42,226 nucleotides of DNA from Flavobacteriales bacterium (GTDB taxonomy: Bacteria > Bacteroidota > Bacteroidia > Flavobacteriales_E > Vicingaceae): assembly GCA_016763795.1 (NCBI GenBank), contig JAESTF010000345.1, forward strand, positions 1 through 42,226, written 5' to 3'. This document shows positions 40,455-42,226 of the stretch, one piece after another; position 1 is the first letter of the stretch, and the number at the start of each line of letters is the position of its first letter. Position numbers and translations under genes: made by a program. Under the pieces are notes generated by a model. The model made no database searches. It saw nothing but the letters and a program-made list of their open reading frames with translations, and was not told where the DNA came from.

Positions 40455-41414
40455 TTAAAATGTTCTAACAGCTCTTACCCCAAAAAGTTGTTCAGAACCC
40501 CCCATTCCTTCTTGCCCTGTATCAAATTTACGATACCAAACAATAGTTGCAGTTGGTGTTTCACTTGAACTCCAATAACTAATATTCTGGAAATTTCCGT
40601 AACCATTTAAATGTAAATTATTATACACTTCTGTTAACTCATCCCTACTTGGCAAAAACCAATCAGAGAAAGAATTCAAGACTAAATCATTACAAGCTTG
40701 AGCAGCATAACTACCCGCAAGTATCGTATTAACAATTGCATTAGTATTTAAAGGTCCATTTCCTATCGCATCATTTGTTCCTGCTGTACCTGAACCTGCT
40801 GGCTGATTAGGATCCCAAATAAGAGCAGTGCTTTGATCATTAGAAGCTACAACAAATCCATTTCCTCCAATTGTATTTAAATAAGCAATCAATCCTCCAG
40901 CATAAGTCTTTCCATATAAAGAATCTAGTAAAGAATTATTACTAATATAAATATCAATTGGAGTTTCCCCTCCATTCAAACGTTCTTGAACTGAAACTGT
41001 TGGAGGTGTCGTTTCTATTACATCAGTAATATTAACGGTAACAGAAAATGACACTCTAGTCTCATTATCCTTGCCATCAAAAGCTGATATTTCAGCAGTT
41101 CCTGAAATTGACGTTACTTGTTCAAAATCAAAAAAACTAGGATTAGATACAGTCATCTCTCCTGTGGCTCTATCCATAGCGATATGTTCTCCTATACCAG
41201 TATGCTCTGGTGTAAAATAATAACCAACACTTGTTGCGTTTTCTATACTAGAATTAACATGCCCTACATACTGTCCCATCACAGGATTTTCTGCTAATGA
41301 TGTTACGAAATTTTCTACTGTAACGATTGGCTTTTCTTCATCTTTACTACATCCTGTAGAAAGGAAACCTGTAGCTAATACCAATACCGATAATGTTTTC
41401 ACTTGTTTTTTCAT
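40455..41414 (-). CDS. Lipoprotein with cadherin-like segment and DUF1566/Lcl-type C-terminal domain
   Basis: Lipobox GFLSTGCSKDEE; C-terminal CNDLVLNSFSDWFLPSRDELTEVYNNLHL...YWSSSE...FGVRAVRTF. Confidence 0.8.
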   Translation of the reverse strand: MKKQVKTLSVLVLATGFLSTGCSKDEEKPIVTVENFVTSLAENPVMGQYVGHVNSSIENATSVGYYFTPEHTGIGEHIAMDRATGEMTVSNPSFFDFEQVTSISGTAEISAFDGKDNETRVSFSVTVNITDVIETTPPTVSVQERLNGGETPIDIYISNNSLLDSLYGKTYAGGLIAYLNTIGGNGFVVASNDQSTALIWDPNQPAGSGTAGTNDAIGNGPLNTNAIVNTILAGSYAAQACNDLVLNSFSDWFLPSRDELTEVYNNLHLNGYGNFQNISYWSSSETPTATIVWYRKFDTGQEGMGGSEQLFGVRAVRTF

Positions 41415-41442
41415 TGTTTTTGTTTTTAAATTTCTCTAGTAA

Positions 41443-42180
41443 TTATTTTCTTTTTGAAACTACTTTATTGTGTTTCTTTAATTTTCTTGCTGCAAAATCA
41501 ACCGTATATTCAGTCATTGTTTTTGTAAAACCTTCTAACAATTCTGATGCAGGAAAATTTATTTCCATGTATTCTAAATTTTCTAACTTATCTGTTTTTA
41601 TTAAAGCCGAACTAGCATGACCTAACAAAACACCCGATTTCATTAACATACTTCCATATTTTTTAACTTTCCCGCCTATTACCTCATAAAAAAATAAATG
41701 TGATTTAATCGCCATCCTATTGGTTGCTTCAAACACAGTCTTCCCACCTACTTCTTTCCGCTCTAAAAACCGTGTATATTCCCCGTAAATATCAATAATA
41801 GCATAAAACCCATCAGGTAATTTTGATAAATCCCTATAGCTTGTATTTTTTTTATCTGATACTGGTAATGAAGAAATATCTCCTTCAACAAAAGCTTCGC
41901 CAACTTTTAAACCATCATTTAATGCTTTAATTACATTCTTTCTAATTTCAGTGCTAGAAAATGCTTCAGGCATATTCGTTCTAATATCAGTTTTCGCTTT
42001 AGGCTTTAATTGCTGTAATTTCCTTTCGTGCTCCGCATCAACAATATCCCTAACACTAAAAAATATTTTTACTGTTTTACTTTTTTCAATTTTTTCTTTT
42101 AATGATATTTTATCTTTACCTGCATAAGCTCCTGTTGTCATTAACAAAATTGTTAAGGCGCTAATTATTGATTTTTTCAT
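41443..42180 (-). CDS. Hypothetical secreted protein
   Basis: 245 aa; signal peptide MKKSIISALTILLMTTGAYAG; no recognised family. Confidence 0.75.
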   Translation of the reverse strand: MKKSIISALTILLMTTGAYAGKDKISLKEKIEKSKTVKIFFSVRDIVDAEHERKLQQLKPKAKTDIRTNMPEAFSSTEIRKNVIKALNDGLKVGEAFVEGDISSLPVSDKKNTSYRDLSKLPDGFYAIIDIYGEYTRFLERKEVGGKTVFEATNRMAIKSHLFFYEVIGGKVKKYGSMLMKSGVLLGHASSALIKTDKLENLEYMEINFPASELLEGFTKTMTEYTVDFAARKLKKHNKVVSKRK

Positions 42181-42226
42181 TGTTTTTACTTTATAATTTA
42201 TTGTACATACACCACCCCAAAATGAG

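Overview
AT-rich chromosomal window from a Bacteroidota genome, most likely a Flavobacteriales relative (inferred from T9SS cargo and sortase genes, TANNTTTG-type promoters and gene content). It is mostly housekeeping: sufS(partial)-sufE-sufT, uvrC, acnB, aspS, trhO, cysS, folC, tonB/exbD/exbB, pssA, tadA and a bacilliredoxin. The accessory part is envelope and secretion genes: two large T9SS cargo proteins, a PorV/PorQ-family plus C25 sortase (PorU2-like) locus, and two tandem acidic lipoproteins. No CRISPR array, rRNA, tRNA, prophage or intact transposon was recognised, and I did not find a clear undescribed multi-gene system. The best second-look signals are: (1) a single-nucleotide frameshift in a 5-nt homopolymer splitting the PorU2-like gene; (2) an in-frame TGA in the receiver domain of a LytTR response regulator in a liaF-like/kinase/regulator operon; (3) a small protein with a PID-CTERM-like tail followed by a frameshifted paralog absent from the ORF track; (4) clustered (A/G)CGTATT and ATACGTAT motifs just upstream of both T9SS cargo genes; (5) a perfect 24-bp palindrome before marR; (6) an orphan terminator plus GC-rich box between acnB and aspS, possibly a small RNA; (7) a cluster of TGTCA...TGACA-bounded palindromic repeats; (8) a tandem acidic lipoprotein pair, one with a Cys/His-rich tail. 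All calls come from reading the sequence and ORF track; no searches were run.
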